In this document: in pieces, positions 36,111 to 44,871 of the stretch
Layout: the number at the start of each line of letters is the position of its first letter
Numbering within the stretch: position 1 is the first letter of the stretch
Assembly (NCBI RefSeq): GCF_004526235.1
Contig: NZ_CP038159.1
Span: 434,001 to 498,000 of the forward strand
Direction: 5' to 3'
Source: Sphingobacterium sp. CZ-2
Lineage (GTDB): Bacteria; Bacteroidota; Bacteroidia; Sphingobacteriales; Sphingobacteriaceae
DNA length: 64,000 nt
The notes under the pieces: model-generated
The model's input: the letters and a program-made list of their open reading frames with translations, nothing else
The model's database searches: none
Told to the model about the DNA's origin: nothing
Position numbers and translations under genes: made by a program

Positions 36111-36255
36111 TCATTGCGAGGAACGAAGCAATCTTTAGCCATGTCATGCTGAGCGTAGTCGAAGCATCTGTTCGTATACAACCGTACAGATCCTTCGACT
36201 TCGCTCAGGATGACAAAAAAGAAAGATTGCTTCGTCGTACCTCCTCGCAATGACG
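36111..36255. repeat. REP-like composite palindrome, copy 6, interrupted by the IS110
   Basis: TCATTGCGAGGAACGAAG ... CAATCTTT, inner palindrome ATGTCATGCTGAGCGTAGTC ... GACTTCGCTCAGGATGACA, then GAAAGATTGCTTCGTCG ... CTCGCAATGACG. Its first bases GCGTC(AT) now lie at 34858-34864 on the other side of the element. The repeat originally followed tyrS directly. Confidence 0.9.
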
Positions 36256-36257
36256 TT

Positions 36258-36327
36258 CTAGTTACTAAATACTAACTACTAAATACTCGCTACTAAATAC
36301 TAACTACTAAATACTAGCTACTAAATA
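36258..36327. repeat. TACTAAATACT-family repeat array
   Basis: Five tandem units of about 14 bases, (C/G)TTACTAAATACTAA-like, directly after the REP copy and before the stop of the DUF4397 gene. Confidence 0.7.
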
Positions 36328-36336
36328 AAAACCCCA

Positions 36337-37038
36337 TCAATACTTAATAACCGAATGCAATAAATCATGCTGGTTCGTTTGCACTACAAGACCTTCATAA
36401 ATACAAATCGTCCCTAACATCTGCGAACTTGGCGTAATACTTATCGTCTTTGCCTTTTCTGTTTCTCCTTGAAAAGAAACCTGCAGTTCCATAACCTCCA
36501 TACTAAAATCCTGGAATTTCGTCACTTCATTTCCAATACTCAATTTCTGCAAGGTATTGCCCTGCTTGATCTGAATATCAACCTTCTTACCCTCCGCAAG
36601 ATTAGCAAATCGCAAGGAAGCCATCCTGTCCTTTGGCACCACAAAATCATCCTGGGTTAGCAGATACTTCACATACGTACGCCCATAAAGAAAAACAGAA
36701 TAAAAATTACTGCCCTTAAACTCCATGGCCTTACTCAACAACACCGTACCATTTGCTTTCGTACTGATTTCAATTGTTCTGTTCCCTGGAAATATGGTTT
36801 TAAAGGAAAGGAAATCACCCGGCTGTAACTGCTCATTTCCTTGATTGATTCTTTTGTTGTCCACCGAGAAGTCCAGTCCTGCACCAAAGCCTAAGCCATT
36901 GAATACCGATAATGCAGCGAATTCTGATGACGGTACATCATTGTACTCATTCATCATATCATCCTTCGCACAGGAATTCAATAGTAAACTGGAACTTACA
37001 AATATTAGGAATACAACAATTTGTTGTGTTAATCTCAT
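36337..37038 (-). CDS. DUF4397-like lipoprotein
   Basis: 233 residues with a lipoprotein signal (LLLNSC, Cys 23). The start of the mature part (FAALSVFNGLGFGAGLDFSV, then PGDFLSFKTIFPGNRTIEI) follows the DUF4397 pattern: a domain of short beta strands that repeats the A-x-V-x-N-x-S...LDxxVDG...Y...... pattern. Function unknown; such proteins sit on the outer membrane. Divergent from ftsK with about 150 bases between. Family placing is probable, not certain. Confidence 0.65.
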   Translation of the reverse strand: MRLTQQIVVFLIFVSSSLLLNSCAKDDMMNEYNDVPSSEFAALSVFNGLGFGAGLDFSVDNKRINQGNEQLQPGDFLSFKTIFPGNRTIEISTKANGTVLLSKAMEFKGSNFYSVFLYGRTYVKYLLTQDDFVVPKDRMASLRFANLAEGKKVDIQIKQGNTLQKLSIGNEVTKFQDFSMEVMELQVSFQGETEKAKTISITPSSQMLGTICIYEGLVVQTNQHDLLHSVIKY

Positions 37039-37126
37039 AGAATTATTATATTATATTTATTCCATACTACGAGTTTGGAAAGCTTATTGCTACATCCTTT
37101 TGTTATCAAATCAAAAATACGTACAA

Positions 37127-37157
37127 TTGGAAGCATTCCTATTTTTTTTTAAGTTTG
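37127..37157 (+). promoter_or_regulatory. Promoter of ftsK-lolA
   Basis: TTG (37127-37129), 20 bases, TAAGTTTG (37150-37157), full -7 match, 30 bases before the ftsK ATG. Confidence 0.65.
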
Positions 37158-37186
37158 TACAAAGAAAAAATATTAGCCTCATTTAA

Positions 37187-39796
37187 ATGGCAAGACTAAA
37201 TACATTCAAGAATGGCAGTGGATCGGCTGGGACTAAGAAGACTAAGAATACCACGCTATCTTATCAAAAACGAGCCAAAACAACAGCTACTAAAACCTTC
37301 GATCAGATCAATTTTTCGGAAGGACAACGAAAAGCCCTGAAAATATTCGGGTTATTCTTACTGCTTTTGGCAGGGTTGTTTACTGTGGCTTTTGTATCAT
37401 ACCTTTTCACTTGGAAGGCAGACCAAAGCTATATCGCCGCAACTAATGGCGGTTGGTCTACCCTATTCCAAACCGGCGAAGAAATTCAGGACGAAGGAAC
37501 AGAACTTCCTTTGGTTGAAAATAAATTAGGGAAATTTGGAGCATTATTGGCCAATCAATTCATTTACGAATGGTTTGGAGTGGCTTCATTCCTATTTATA
37601 GTGATCCTTTTTGTTACAGGATACAAATTTCTTTATAAAAGATCCATTTTCCCGATCTGGAAAACCTGGGTCTATTCCCTTATTTCCATCATCCTACTTT
37701 CAGTAACCTTTGGGTTTATCCAAGATTTCATTGCCGAAACACCACATATCCTAGAAGGTAAGTTTGGTTTTTGGACCAATCAGATCCTCAAGGCACAGAT
37801 CGGTCAGGTAGGAACTGCAGGGGTACTGATCTTTATTGTGCTTACCGCCTTGGTATTGCTTTACAATTATGACCTACGATTGTCTTTCCGTTCAAAAAAC
37901 TCGGATGAGGAAAATGATGAATTTGAAGATGAGGAGGAATTGCTGGAAGACTCCCAAATCAATAAAATCCGTGCAAACAGACAAAACGAGGTGGCTACGC
38001 ATACCTACAGCTACCCACAACCAGAACCTGAACAAGAGCTAGAAGACGAGGAAGAACTCACTCCTGAAGAGGAAGAATTGAGTTTATCCCTTCCGCTACA
38101 GGTCAACACCCCAAAACCGAGCAATCAAGTCGTTTCCAATACTCAGGAGAACGAGATTGAATTCAGTATCGAACAGCCAACATCCAACAAAGTGGAAGCT
38201 CCAATCCAGGAAGAACCTAGCTTGGTGGTTGAAAAACCGATTGAGGAAAAGCCCATTACGGCCAATGATTTGGTGGAGAAATTTGGTGAATATGATCCGA
38301 AACTGGATCTATCCGGCTACCAGTACCCTACCTTAGATCTATTGAAAGATTATGGTACCGGAAAGATCACCATCAACCAGCAGGAATTAGAAGGAAATAA
38401 AAACCGTATCGTGGAGACCTTACGGAACTACAGCATAGAAATTGAGCATATCAAAGCGACCATCGGCCCTACGGTGACCTTGTACGAGATCATCCCGAAA
38501 CCCGGTGTCAGAATTTCCAAGATCAAGAACCTGGAGGATGATATTGCCTTAAGTCTGGCCGCATTGGGAATCCGTATTATTGCACCGATGCCAGGAAAAG
38601 GTACTATTGGTATCGAGGTACCGAGCAGTACACCAGAAATGGTTTCCATGCGTTCCATTTTAGCCACTGAAAAATACCAGAAAACGGATATGGACCTTCC
38701 TATTGCATTAGGAAAGACCATCTCCAACGAGGTTTATATTGCCGATTTGGCAAAGATGCCGCACTTATTGGTAGCTGGTGCTACGGGACAGGGTAAATCC
38801 GTCGGGATCAACGCCATCTTGACCTCCCTGCTATTCAAAAAACACCCGGCAGAACTAAAATTCGTGCTGGTCGATCCGAAAAAAGTGGAACTTTCCCTGT
38901 TCAAAAAGATCGAAAGGCATTTCTTAGCGAAACTTCCTAACGAAGATGACGCTATTATTACAGATACGAAAAAGGTGATCAACACCTTAAATTCCTTGTG
39001 TATTGAGATGGATCAGCGTTATGACCTGTTGAAGAATGCGCAGGTTCGTAATCTGAAGGAATATAATGTGAAATTTATCAACCGTCGATTAAACCCTGAG
39101 GAGGGTCATCGATTCTTACCGTTTATAGTTCTTATTATTGATGAGTTTGCCGATTTGATGATGACGGCAGGCAAGGAAGTGGAAACACCGATTGCACGAT
39201 TAGCACAGCTGGCCCGTGCGGTAGGTATTCACTTGGTCATTGCAACGCAAAGACCATCCGTGAATATTATTACCGGTACGATCAAGGCCAACTTCCCGGC
39301 GCGTTTGGCATTCCGTGTATTATCAAAGGTCGATTCGAGAACGATCTTGGATAGTGGCGGTGCCGACCAATTGATTGGACGTGGGGATATGCTTTTGGCA
39401 ACCGGTAGTGATCTGATCCGGATACAGTGTGCCTTTGTGGACACACCGGAAGTCGATCAGATCTCCGATTTCATCGGTGGCCAACGGGGATACCCTTCAG
39501 CGCATTACCTACCGGAATATGTAGGTGAGAACAGCGAAGGCGGATCTTCATCCGACTTTGACATGGATAGCCGTGACCCGATGTTCGAAGAAGCTGCCCG
39601 CCTGATTGTTATGCATCAACAAGGTTCAACATCATTGATACAGCGCAAATTAAAATTAGGATACAACCGCGCTGGAAGGATAATCGATCAATTGGAATCT
39701 GCAGGAATTGTAGGTCCATTTGAAGGAAGTAAAGCACGCGAGGTGCTCTATCCAGACGAATATTCTTTGGAACAGTATTTGGAAACGTTAAGATAA
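37187..39796 (+). CDS. ftsK: DNA translocase FtsK
   Basis: Pumps chromosomal DNA through the division septum and activates Xer recombination at dif. 869 residues: basic N-terminus, four membrane segments between about 55 and 230, an acidic Glu/Pro-rich linker about 238-365, then the motor. Walker A GATGQGKS is near 529-536, Walker B ILIIDEFADLMM near 645, and the winged-helix gamma domain is at about 800-869 (STSLIQRKLKLGYNRAGRIIDQLE). lolA starts one base after its stop. Confidence 0.96.
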   Translation: MARLNTFKNGSGSAGTKKTKNTTLSYQKRAKTTATKTFDQINFSEGQRKALKIFGLFLLLLAGLFTVAFVSYLFTWKADQSYIAATNGGWSTLFQTGEEIQDEGTELPLVENKLGKFGALLANQFIYEWFGVASFLFIVILFVTGYKFLYKRSIFPIWKTWVYSLISIILLSVTFGFIQDFIAETPHILEGKFGFWTNQILKAQIGQVGTAGVLIFIVLTALVLLYNYDLRLSFRSKNSDEENDEFEDEEELLEDSQINKIRANRQNEVATHTYSYPQPEPEQELEDEEELTPEEEELSLSLPLQVNTPKPSNQVVSNTQENEIEFSIEQPTSNKVEAPIQEEPSLVVEKPIEEKPITANDLVEKFGEYDPKLDLSGYQYPTLDLLKDYGTGKITINQQELEGNKNRIVETLRNYSIEIEHIKATIGPTVTLYEIIPKPGVRISKIKNLEDDIALSLAALGIRIIAPMPGKGTIGIEVPSSTPEMVSMRSILATEKYQKTDMDLPIALGKTISNEVYIADLAKMPHLLVAGATGQGKSVGINAILTSLLFKKHPAELKFVLVDPKKVELSLFKKIERHFLAKLPNEDDAIITDTKKVINTLNSLCIEMDQRYDLLKNAQVRNLKEYNVKFINRRLNPEEGHRFLPFIVLIIDEFADLMMTAGKEVETPIARLAQLARAVGIHLVIATQRPSVNIITGTIKANFPARLAFRVLSKVDSRTILDSGGADQLIGRGDMLLATGSDLIRIQCAFVDTPEVDQISDFIGGQRGYPSAHYLPEYVGENSEGGSSSDFDMDSRDPMFEEAARLIVMHQQGSTSLIQRKLKLGYNRAGRIIDQLESAGIVGPFEGSKAREVLYPDEYSLEQYLETLR

Positions 39797-39797
39797 G

Positions 39798-40448
39798 ATG
39801 AAGAACATGAAAAAATTACTGTACGTAGTACTGGCGGTCTTTATCGCCAACACTGCCTTTGCGCAGAGCAATAAAGCAAAATCTATTTTGGATAAGGTAT
39901 CGGCGAAATATGATTCCTATAATACCTTACAATCGAATTTCTTGTTGAAAGTAACTCCACGTACCGGAGAAGCATCCACCGTGAACGGCAAGATCTTGGT
40001 GAATAAACCGGAAGATAAATTCAAGATCGAATTGGCTGATCAGGATATTTATGGCGATGCGAATACCACTTGGACCGTATCAAAAGAGGTAAAGGAAGTG
40101 CAGGTCAATTCGGCCGATGAGGGTAATCAAAAGATCGGCCCTTCCAATATTTTCACCTTCTACAAAAAAGGATTTAACTACAAATATGTAGGCACGAACA
40201 ATGTGGCCAAAGAAGGAAAGGTAGATGTAATTGATCTTGTCCCTACGGATAAGACAACCAACTATCAGAAGATCACCTTAAGGGTAAACAGCAAATCCCA
40301 TATCCATGATGTAAGTATCCTGGATAAATCGGGCGCCAAATACACCTATGCATTTAATGCCCTGTATGTGAACCACGCGATCAGCAATGCCAGTCTACAG
40401 TTCAACAAACAGAACTACCCAGGCTACGAGGTGGTCGATCTCCGGTAG
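39798..40448 (+). CDS. lolA: LolA-like outer-membrane lipoprotein carrier protein
   Basis: 216 residues. Signal peptide to about residue 25 (FIANTAFAQ), then an 11-strand LolA fold (SKAKSILDKVSAKYDSYNTLQSNF opening). It ferries lipoproteins from the inner to the outer membrane. One base separates it from ftsK, an arrangement common in Bacteroidota, so the two are co-translated. The sequence is diverged from the proteobacterial LolA; the symbol follows family use. Confidence 0.88.
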   Translation: MKNMKKLLYVVLAVFIANTAFAQSNKAKSILDKVSAKYDSYNTLQSNFLLKVTPRTGEASTVNGKILVNKPEDKFKIELADQDIYGDANTTWTVSKEVKEVQVNSADEGNQKIGPSNIFTFYKKGFNYKYVGTNNVAKEGKVDVIDLVPTDKTTNYQKITLRVNSKSHIHDVSILDKSGAKYTYAFNALYVNHAISNASLQFNKQNYPGYEVVDLR

Positions 40449-40454
40449 AATAGA

Positions 40455-40580
40455 TATTTTATTATAGATTATAGATAATAGATGAGAGATAATAGACCTT
40501 AAAAAAACGAGCATTGCTGCTCGTTTTTTTTTTAAAGTCTAAAGTCTATAATCTCTTATCTATTATCTATCGTCTATTAC
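40455..40580. repeat. TAGATAATAGA-family inverted repeat around a terminator
   Basis: Left half (40465-40497) has TAGATTATAGATAATAGATG and AGATAATAGAC; right half (40535-40579) has the reverse complement, ATAATCTCTTATCTATTATC. A terminator stands in the middle. A similar pair lies between atpD and atpC. Confidence 0.65.
40502..40529. terminator. Bidirectional terminator between lolA and scoB
   Basis: AAAAAACGAGCA, TTGC, TGCTCGTTTTTT: 12-bp stem with A-run and T-run, serving both convergent genes. Confidence 0.88.
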
Positions 40581-41209
40581 TAGACAACCAGGCGGCCGGC
40601 AGTACTGGCTCTTACCTGGTCTAGGGTTACTCCTTCGTGCAGTTCTACGAGTTTGAAGCCTCCTTCCGGGAGGACATCGAATACGCCGAGTTCTGTTACG
40701 ATTTTCTTAACACAGCGGACGCCTGTAAGCGGTAGGCTGCAGGAAGATAGGAGTTTGGATTCGCCGGCCTTATTCACGTGTTGCATGGCAACAATGATGT
40801 TCTCCGCACTGGCCACCAGATCCATCGCTCCACCCATGCCCTTTACCATCTTTCCTGGGATTTTCCAATTGGCAATATCGCCATTCTCGGAAACCTCCAT
40901 CGCGCCAAGGATCGTTAGGTCGATCTTTCTCGAGCGGATCATGCCGAAGCTCATGGATGAATCAAAAAAAGCTGATCCGGGTAAGGTGGTAATGGTCTGC
41001 TTTCCAGCATTAATGTAATCGGCATCTTCTTCCCCTTCAAATGGAAAGGGTCCCATCCCCAACATGCCATTCTCACTCTGCAGGACCACCTGCATCCCAT
41101 CCGGAATATAATTCGCTACCAAGGTAGGAATCCCGATTCCTAGGTTCACATAGTAACCATCTTTTATCTCTTTCGCGATACGCTTTGCAATTCCAAATTT
41201 ATCCAACAT
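40580..41209 (-). CDS. scoB: 3-oxoacid CoA-transferase, subunit B
   Basis: Moves CoA between succinyl-CoA and acetoacetate. 209 residues, right for subunit [17 protein letters not shown] is at 23-38 and the catalytic Glu 46 sits in SENGMLGMG. It follows the thiolase gene by 3 bases; the subunit A gene lies on the far side of the thiolase. Together the three take acetoacetate to two acetyl-CoA. Confidence 0.93.
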   Translation of the reverse strand: MLDKFGIAKRIAKEIKDGYYVNLGIGIPTLVANYIPDGMQVVLQSENGMLGMGPFPFEGEEDADYINAGKQTITTLPGSAFFDSSMSFGMIRSRKIDLTILGAMEVSENGDIANWKIPGKMVKGMGGAMDLVASAENIIVAMQHVNKAGESKLLSSCSLPLTGVRCVKKIVTELGVFDVLPEGGFKLVELHEGVTLDQVRASTAGRLVV

Positions 41210-41212
41210 AGC

Positions 41213-42391
41213 TTAGCATTTTTTAATGATCATTGCACTGGCACCACCGCCACCATTACAGATAGCAGCAAGCCCATAATTTCCATTCTCCTGATGCAGC
41301 ACCGAACTCAAGGTCACGATGATCCTTGCGCCGGAGCATCCCAGGGGATGCCCTAGAGCCACCGCTCCACCATATACGTTGATCTGGTTGGTCGAAAGGC
41401 TCAACAGCTTTGCATTTGCCAAGGCAACTACCGAAAAGGCTTCGTTGAATTCGAAATAATCCATATCATCCATGGTTAGGCCTGCTTTCTGCAAAACTTT
41501 CTGCGTAGCGATAGCTGGTGTGGTAGTAAACCATTCTGGCGCCTGCTCCGCATCCGCATAAGCAATAATCTCTGCGATTGGCTTTAAACCCAATTCCTTC
41601 ATTTTCTCTTCGCTTACCAATAATACCCCAGCAGCACCATCACTCAAGGTAGAGGCATTGGCCGCAGTAATGGTTCCATCCGATTTAAAGGAAGGACGCA
41701 ATTGGCTCAATTTTTCAAAATTGACCTGTTTATATTCTTCATCTTCCGAAACGATCACCGTTCCTTTACGACTATTGATTTCTACCGGAGTAACCTCCTT
41801 TGTAAACTTTCCGGATTCCCAAGCGATCTTGCTACGGGTATAGGATTGGATGGCATATTCATCCTGATCCTCGCGGGAAATACTGTATTTCTCGGCACAA
41901 ACCTCGCCACAATTCCCCATGGCCTGGTTGGAATACACATCGGTTAACCCATCTTTCGCCAGCCCATCGATCAATTTCTGATCGCCATATTTTGCGCCCC
42001 AACGAGCAGCAACATCATAATATGGCACCTGGCTCATGCTTTCCATCCCACCGGCTACCACCACATGGGCATCGCCCAAAAGGATCTGCTGGGCAGCGAT
42101 GGAGATGGCCTTCATGCCACTGGCGCAGACCTTATTGATGGTCGTTGCTGGGATATGATCCGACAAACCGGCAAATTTCGATGCCTGGCGCGCTGGTGCC
42201 TGTCCTAGATTGGCCTGTAGCACCGAACCCATATATACTTCATCGATCTGTAATGCATCGATTCCACTTTCTTCAATAACAGCAGAAATAGCTTTTGCAC
42301 CTAATTCTGTGGCAGAGATACTGGATAAAGCACCTCCAAAACTGCCCATGGCAGTACGTTTTGCGGCTACAATAAATACGCGTTTATTCAT
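41213..42391 (-). CDS. Acetyl-CoA C-acetyltransferase (thiolase)
   Basis: 392 residues. Nucleophile Cys 89 in NKVCASGMKA, GHPLGCSGARI near 345 with the catalytic His, and CNGGGGASA near 377 with the second Cys. Splits acetoacetyl-CoA or makes it from acetyl-CoA. Its start overlaps the end of scoA by 8 bases and scoB follows by 3 bases, so all three are one operon. The setting points to use of acetoacetate rather than to fatty-acid oxidation. Confidence 0.94.
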   Translation of the reverse strand: MNKRVFIVAAKRTAMGSFGGALSSISATELGAKAISAVIEESGIDALQIDEVYMGSVLQANLGQAPARQASKFAGLSDHIPATTINKVCASGMKAISIAAQQILLGDAHVVVAGGMESMSQVPYYDVAARWGAKYGDQKLIDGLAKDGLTDVYSNQAMGNCGEVCAEKYSISREDQDEYAIQSYTRSKIAWESGKFTKEVTPVEINSRKGTVIVSEDEEYKQVNFEKLSQLRPSFKSDGTITAANASTLSDGAAGVLLVSEEKMKELGLKPIAEIIAYADAEQAPEWFTTTPAIATQKVLQKAGLTMDDMDYFEFNEAFSVVALANAKLLSLSTNQINVYGGAVALGHPLGCSGARIIVTLSSVLHQENGNYGLAAICNGGGGASAMIIKKC

Positions 42392-43103
42392 CTTCTTTTT
42401 GTCTTACAGTTCGTTGTTCAATTCTTTTTTCGTATTGCTCTCCTTGGAAAATACGTTGTACAAATACACCCGGTGTATGGATATGATTAGGATCCAATTC
42501 CCCTACTTCCACCAGTTCCTCTACCTCAGCAATCGTGATCTTTCCGCACATAGCTACCGCATGGTTAAAGTTCTGCGCTGTACCTCGGTAAACCAGGTTA
42601 CCTGCTGTATCGCCCTTCCAAGCTTTTACCAAGGCGAAATCGGGTTCAAAGGCATATTCCATCAGGTAATCTTTTTCTACCCCATGGAAGGTAAACCGGC
42701 GAACTTCCTTCCCTTCTGCCACCTCTGTTCCAACTCCTGCAGGGGTATAGATTACCGGTAGCCCGTAGCCGCCAGCCATTAGTCTCGTTGCCAAGGTTCC
42801 TTGCGGGATCAGCTCGACCTCCAGTTCGCCATTCAGCATCTGTCTTTCAAATTCTGCATTCTCGCCCACATAAGAAGCGATCATTTTCTTTACTTGTTTT
42901 TTCTGTAATAATAGGCCGAGACCAAAATCATCCACCCCTGCATTATTGCTGATGCAGGTCAGGTTGCTCACGCCTTTTTCCAATAAAGCACTGATCAGGT
43001 TTTCCGGAATACCGCATAAGCCAAAGCCCCCTAGGGACAGGGTCATGCCATCCTCAATATCCTGAATCGCCTCCTTAGCATTTGAAACAGTTTTGTTTAT
43101 CAT
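42384..43103 (-). CDS. scoA: 3-oxoacid CoA-transferase, subunit A
   Basis: 239 residues from the ATG at 43103 (MINKTVSNAKEAIQDIEDG), the usual start; an open stretch of 13 codons back to 43142 is Ile/Leu-rich and not family-like. Motif LSLGGFGLCGIPENLI is at about 22-37, typical of subunit A. First gene of the scoA-thiolase-scoB operon. Confidence 0.93.
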   Translation of the reverse strand: MINKTVSNAKEAIQDIEDGMTLSLGGFGLCGIPENLISALLEKGVSNLTCISNNAGVDDFGLGLLLQKKQVKKMIASYVGENAEFERQMLNGELEVELIPQGTLATRLMAGGYGLPVIYTPAGVGTEVAEGKEVRRFTFHGVEKDYLMEYAFEPDFALVKAWKGDTAGNLVYRGTAQNFNHAVAMCGKITIAEVEELVEVGELDPNHIHTPGVFVQRIFQGEQYEKRIEQRTVRQKEDE

Positions 43104-43195
43104 GTATAATGAGATTAGAATCGCAATTGCCTCAGAAACCAAATATTATTTCAATCCCTTTACAATTGGCTTACAATTTCGACTGTAAACCTACT

Positions 43196-43255
43196 TGCGA
43201 TTTCGCAGTTTATAATTTTTATAAATTTAGTGAATTATATTCAAATGCGTTTGAA
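43196..43255. promoter_or_regulatory. Two dyads upstream of scoA
   Basis: TGCGA-TT-TCGCA (43196-43207) and TTCAAA-TGCG-TTTGAA (43240-43255). On the minus strand TAGGTTTA just downstream of the first dyad could be the -7 box. These are candidate operators for a ketone- or acid-responsive regulator. The rest of the 363-base gap (43104-43466) has direct repeats TTACAATT (43161, 43171) and is otherwise unremarkable. Confidence 0.35.
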
Positions 43256-43466
43256 GTCGGAACTTTTAGTATTCATTGAATCAGGAAGTTAATTTATTAC
43301 ACACTTGGCATCAAAATGCATCTGCTATTAGCAATGATGAAACAGATATTCTATTTTTTGGAAGGATTGTCAATTGGGGGAGGATATAATTACAATATTT
43401 TCTTTACAATATCTAATTAAATTGCTAAACTTGATTAAATAAGACAGTAAAAAACAACTTAAAAAT

Positions 43467-44054
43467 ATGCGATTTTTATCCTTTCTATTATTGTTTTGGG
43501 TGCTAAGCCCTGCCGTTCATGGTCAAACGCTACAACAAAAACTTCGGACCACTACCTTAGATAGCCAATTTGTTGTACTCAACGTGCAATCGAGGTCACA
43601 GGATGCAGATTTCAAAATCATTAGAAAAAGTAACTTGGATATCATCCGTCAGAACGTGAGGGACTCCCTGAGCAAATACAAAAAAACGATCAATGAACTG
43701 AATGGTTCGGCATCGAGCGCTGCTGGTAGTATGCAATCTTTGAAGGATTCTGTTCAAAACCTTTCTACCGCTTTGGCAGCAGAACAACAAAAAACAGATA
43801 GTATCTCCTTTTTAGGAATGGATTTCGCAAAAGGAACTTACCATACGATGGTCTGGGCTATTATCATTGCCTTAGGTGCTGCGTTTTTTGGAACCTTAGT
43901 GGCGTTTAGAAAATCGAAAGTGGATACCGTGGATAGTAAGAATACCGTGGATGAACTGCAAGAAGAATTACAGACCCTGAGGAAGAAAGCAATGGAAAGA
44001 GAACAACAGTTGAAAAGACAGTTGTTGGATGAGCAGTTGAAGAGGAACAGTTAG
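43467..44054 (+). CDS. Exported coiled-coil protein with one membrane segment, unknown function
   Basis: 195 residues. Signal peptide to about 20 (SPAVHGQ), a periplasmic helical part about 55-115 (SLSKYKKTINELNG, SMQSLKDSVQNLSTAL), a membrane segment about 127-147 (YHTMVWAIIIALGAAFFGTLVAF), and a charged cytoplasmic coiled coil rich in Glu, Gln and Lys to the end. No catalytic motif. Single gene with its own terminator. I do not recognise a function. Confidence 0.7.
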   Translation: MRFLSFLLLFWVLSPAVHGQTLQQKLRTTTLDSQFVVLNVQSRSQDADFKIIRKSNLDIIRQNVRDSLSKYKKTINELNGSASSAAGSMQSLKDSVQNLSTALAAEQQKTDSISFLGMDFAKGTYHTMVWAIIIALGAAFFGTLVAFRKSKVDTVDSKNTVDELQEELQTLRKKAMEREQQLKRQLLDEQLKRNS

Positions 44055-44060
44055 GTTTGG

Positions 44061-44090
44061 AGTATTTAGTAGTGAGTATTTAGTATTTAG
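44061..44090. repeat. TACTAAATACT-family repeat (reverse sense)
   Basis: AGTATTTAGTAGTGAGTATT and TAGTATTTAG between a stop codon and its terminator. Confidence 0.6.
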
Positions 44091-44095
44091 ATATG

Positions 44096-44121
44096 AAGCC
44101 CCCCTTTTTGGGGGCTTTTTT
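44096..44121 (+). terminator. Terminator of the coiled-coil gene
   Basis: AGCCCCC, CTTTTT, GGGGGCT then six T: short GC-rich stem. Confidence 0.85.
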
Positions 44122-44212
44122 AGTTAAAAAACAGTTTGGTTCAATATAGGGAATGGTATTATTTGAGCAATCAGATTTTTATATATATTTTTAGAATTCT
44201 CAAAGAAAATTC

Positions 44213-44764
44213 ATGGAACCTAAAGGAGGAGAGATAGATTGGGTAGTTGAAAAAAGTAAAATTGCAATTGCTAAAGATGCAACTGCATTTAAATTACTTT
44301 TCAATCATTTTTATGCCCCTTTATTAGGTTTTTCTCTTTCAATTACTGGAAATAAGGAAATTTCGGAAGATATAATGGCAGATTTTATGGTAAAATTATG
44401 GACCCAACCCGAAAAACTTTTGAAAATCAACCATTTAAAAACTTATCTCTACACCAGTGTTAAAAACCTCTCCCTAAATGCATTAGAAAAAATCAAGGTT
44501 CGTCACAATCACTTGAACAGCCTAAATCCAGAGCCTAGAGATCTTATCAATCCGGAAAGGGAATTTCTAATTAAAGAATTAAAAAATCAAATCGAACAGG
44601 CAATTGCTCAACTCCCACCGAAATCAAAAATGGCTCTTATACTTATCCGTGATAATGATTGTAGTTATAAAGAAGCCGCGGATATTATGGAGGTCAGTAT
44701 TAAAACTATTGATAGACACCTTCAAATTGCAATGGGAAAAATTAAAGAAAACCTCAATTTATAA
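44213..44764 (+). CDS. ECF sigma-70 factor of the sulfatase locus
   Basis: 183 residues: region 2 about 25-95 (ISEDIMADFMVKLWTQPEKL, HLKTYLYTSVKNLSLN) and region 4 about 120-175 (LPPKSKMALILIRDNDCSYK, MEVSIKTIDRHLQIAM). Starts an AT-rich cluster with FecR, SusC and SusD genes on the + strand, and likely drives susC-susD when released by FecR. Codon use is much more AT-rich than in the flanking genes. Confidence 0.9.
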   Translation: MEPKGGEIDWVVEKSKIAIAKDATAFKLLFNHFYAPLLGFSLSITGNKEISEDIMADFMVKLWTQPEKLLKINHLKTYLYTSVKNLSLNALEKIKVRHNHLNSLNPEPRDLINPEREFLIKELKNQIEQAIAQLPPKSKMALILIRDNDCSYKEAADIMEVSIKTIDRHLQIAMGKIKENLNL

Positions 44765-44871
44765 TACTGAAAATCAGCACCAAAGATATAAATATCTTAT
44801 TTTTTTTCTTTTTGATTGAGGAGTATCCTTGTATTACCTGTCCTATATATAGTTAGCACCAATTTTACGCC

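Larger units (their letters stand above)
34865..36114 (+). mobile_element. IS110-family insertion sequence inside a REP-like repeat
   Basis: The element is about 1250 bases, with no terminal inverted repeats and no target duplication beyond a short shared core, as in IS110. Left flank reads GCGTCAT (34858-34864), right flank TCATTGCGAGGAACG (36111-36125). Joining them at the shared AT gives GCGTCATTGCGAGGAACG, the start of the REP-like repeat. It holds a 60-base lead with a -7 box TAATTTTG (34908-34915), a candidate bridge RNA, the transposase, and a 56-base right end. The transposase is richer in G+C than its neighbours and uses AGG and CTG often, so it probably arrived recently. Confidence 0.85.

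Noticed and set aside
34865..36114. Terminal inverted repeats for the insertion sequence
   Set aside because: None visible at either end; IS110 elements of this group lack them, and the ends are set by the donor guides.
1377..36255. CRISPR-like array from the repeated palindromes
   Set aside because: Copies are far apart, palindromic, without regular spacers, and no cas genes are present.
42210..42761. 183-codon + strand frame over the thiolase/scoA junction
   Set aside because: Antisense of two clear enzymes; no family resemblance.
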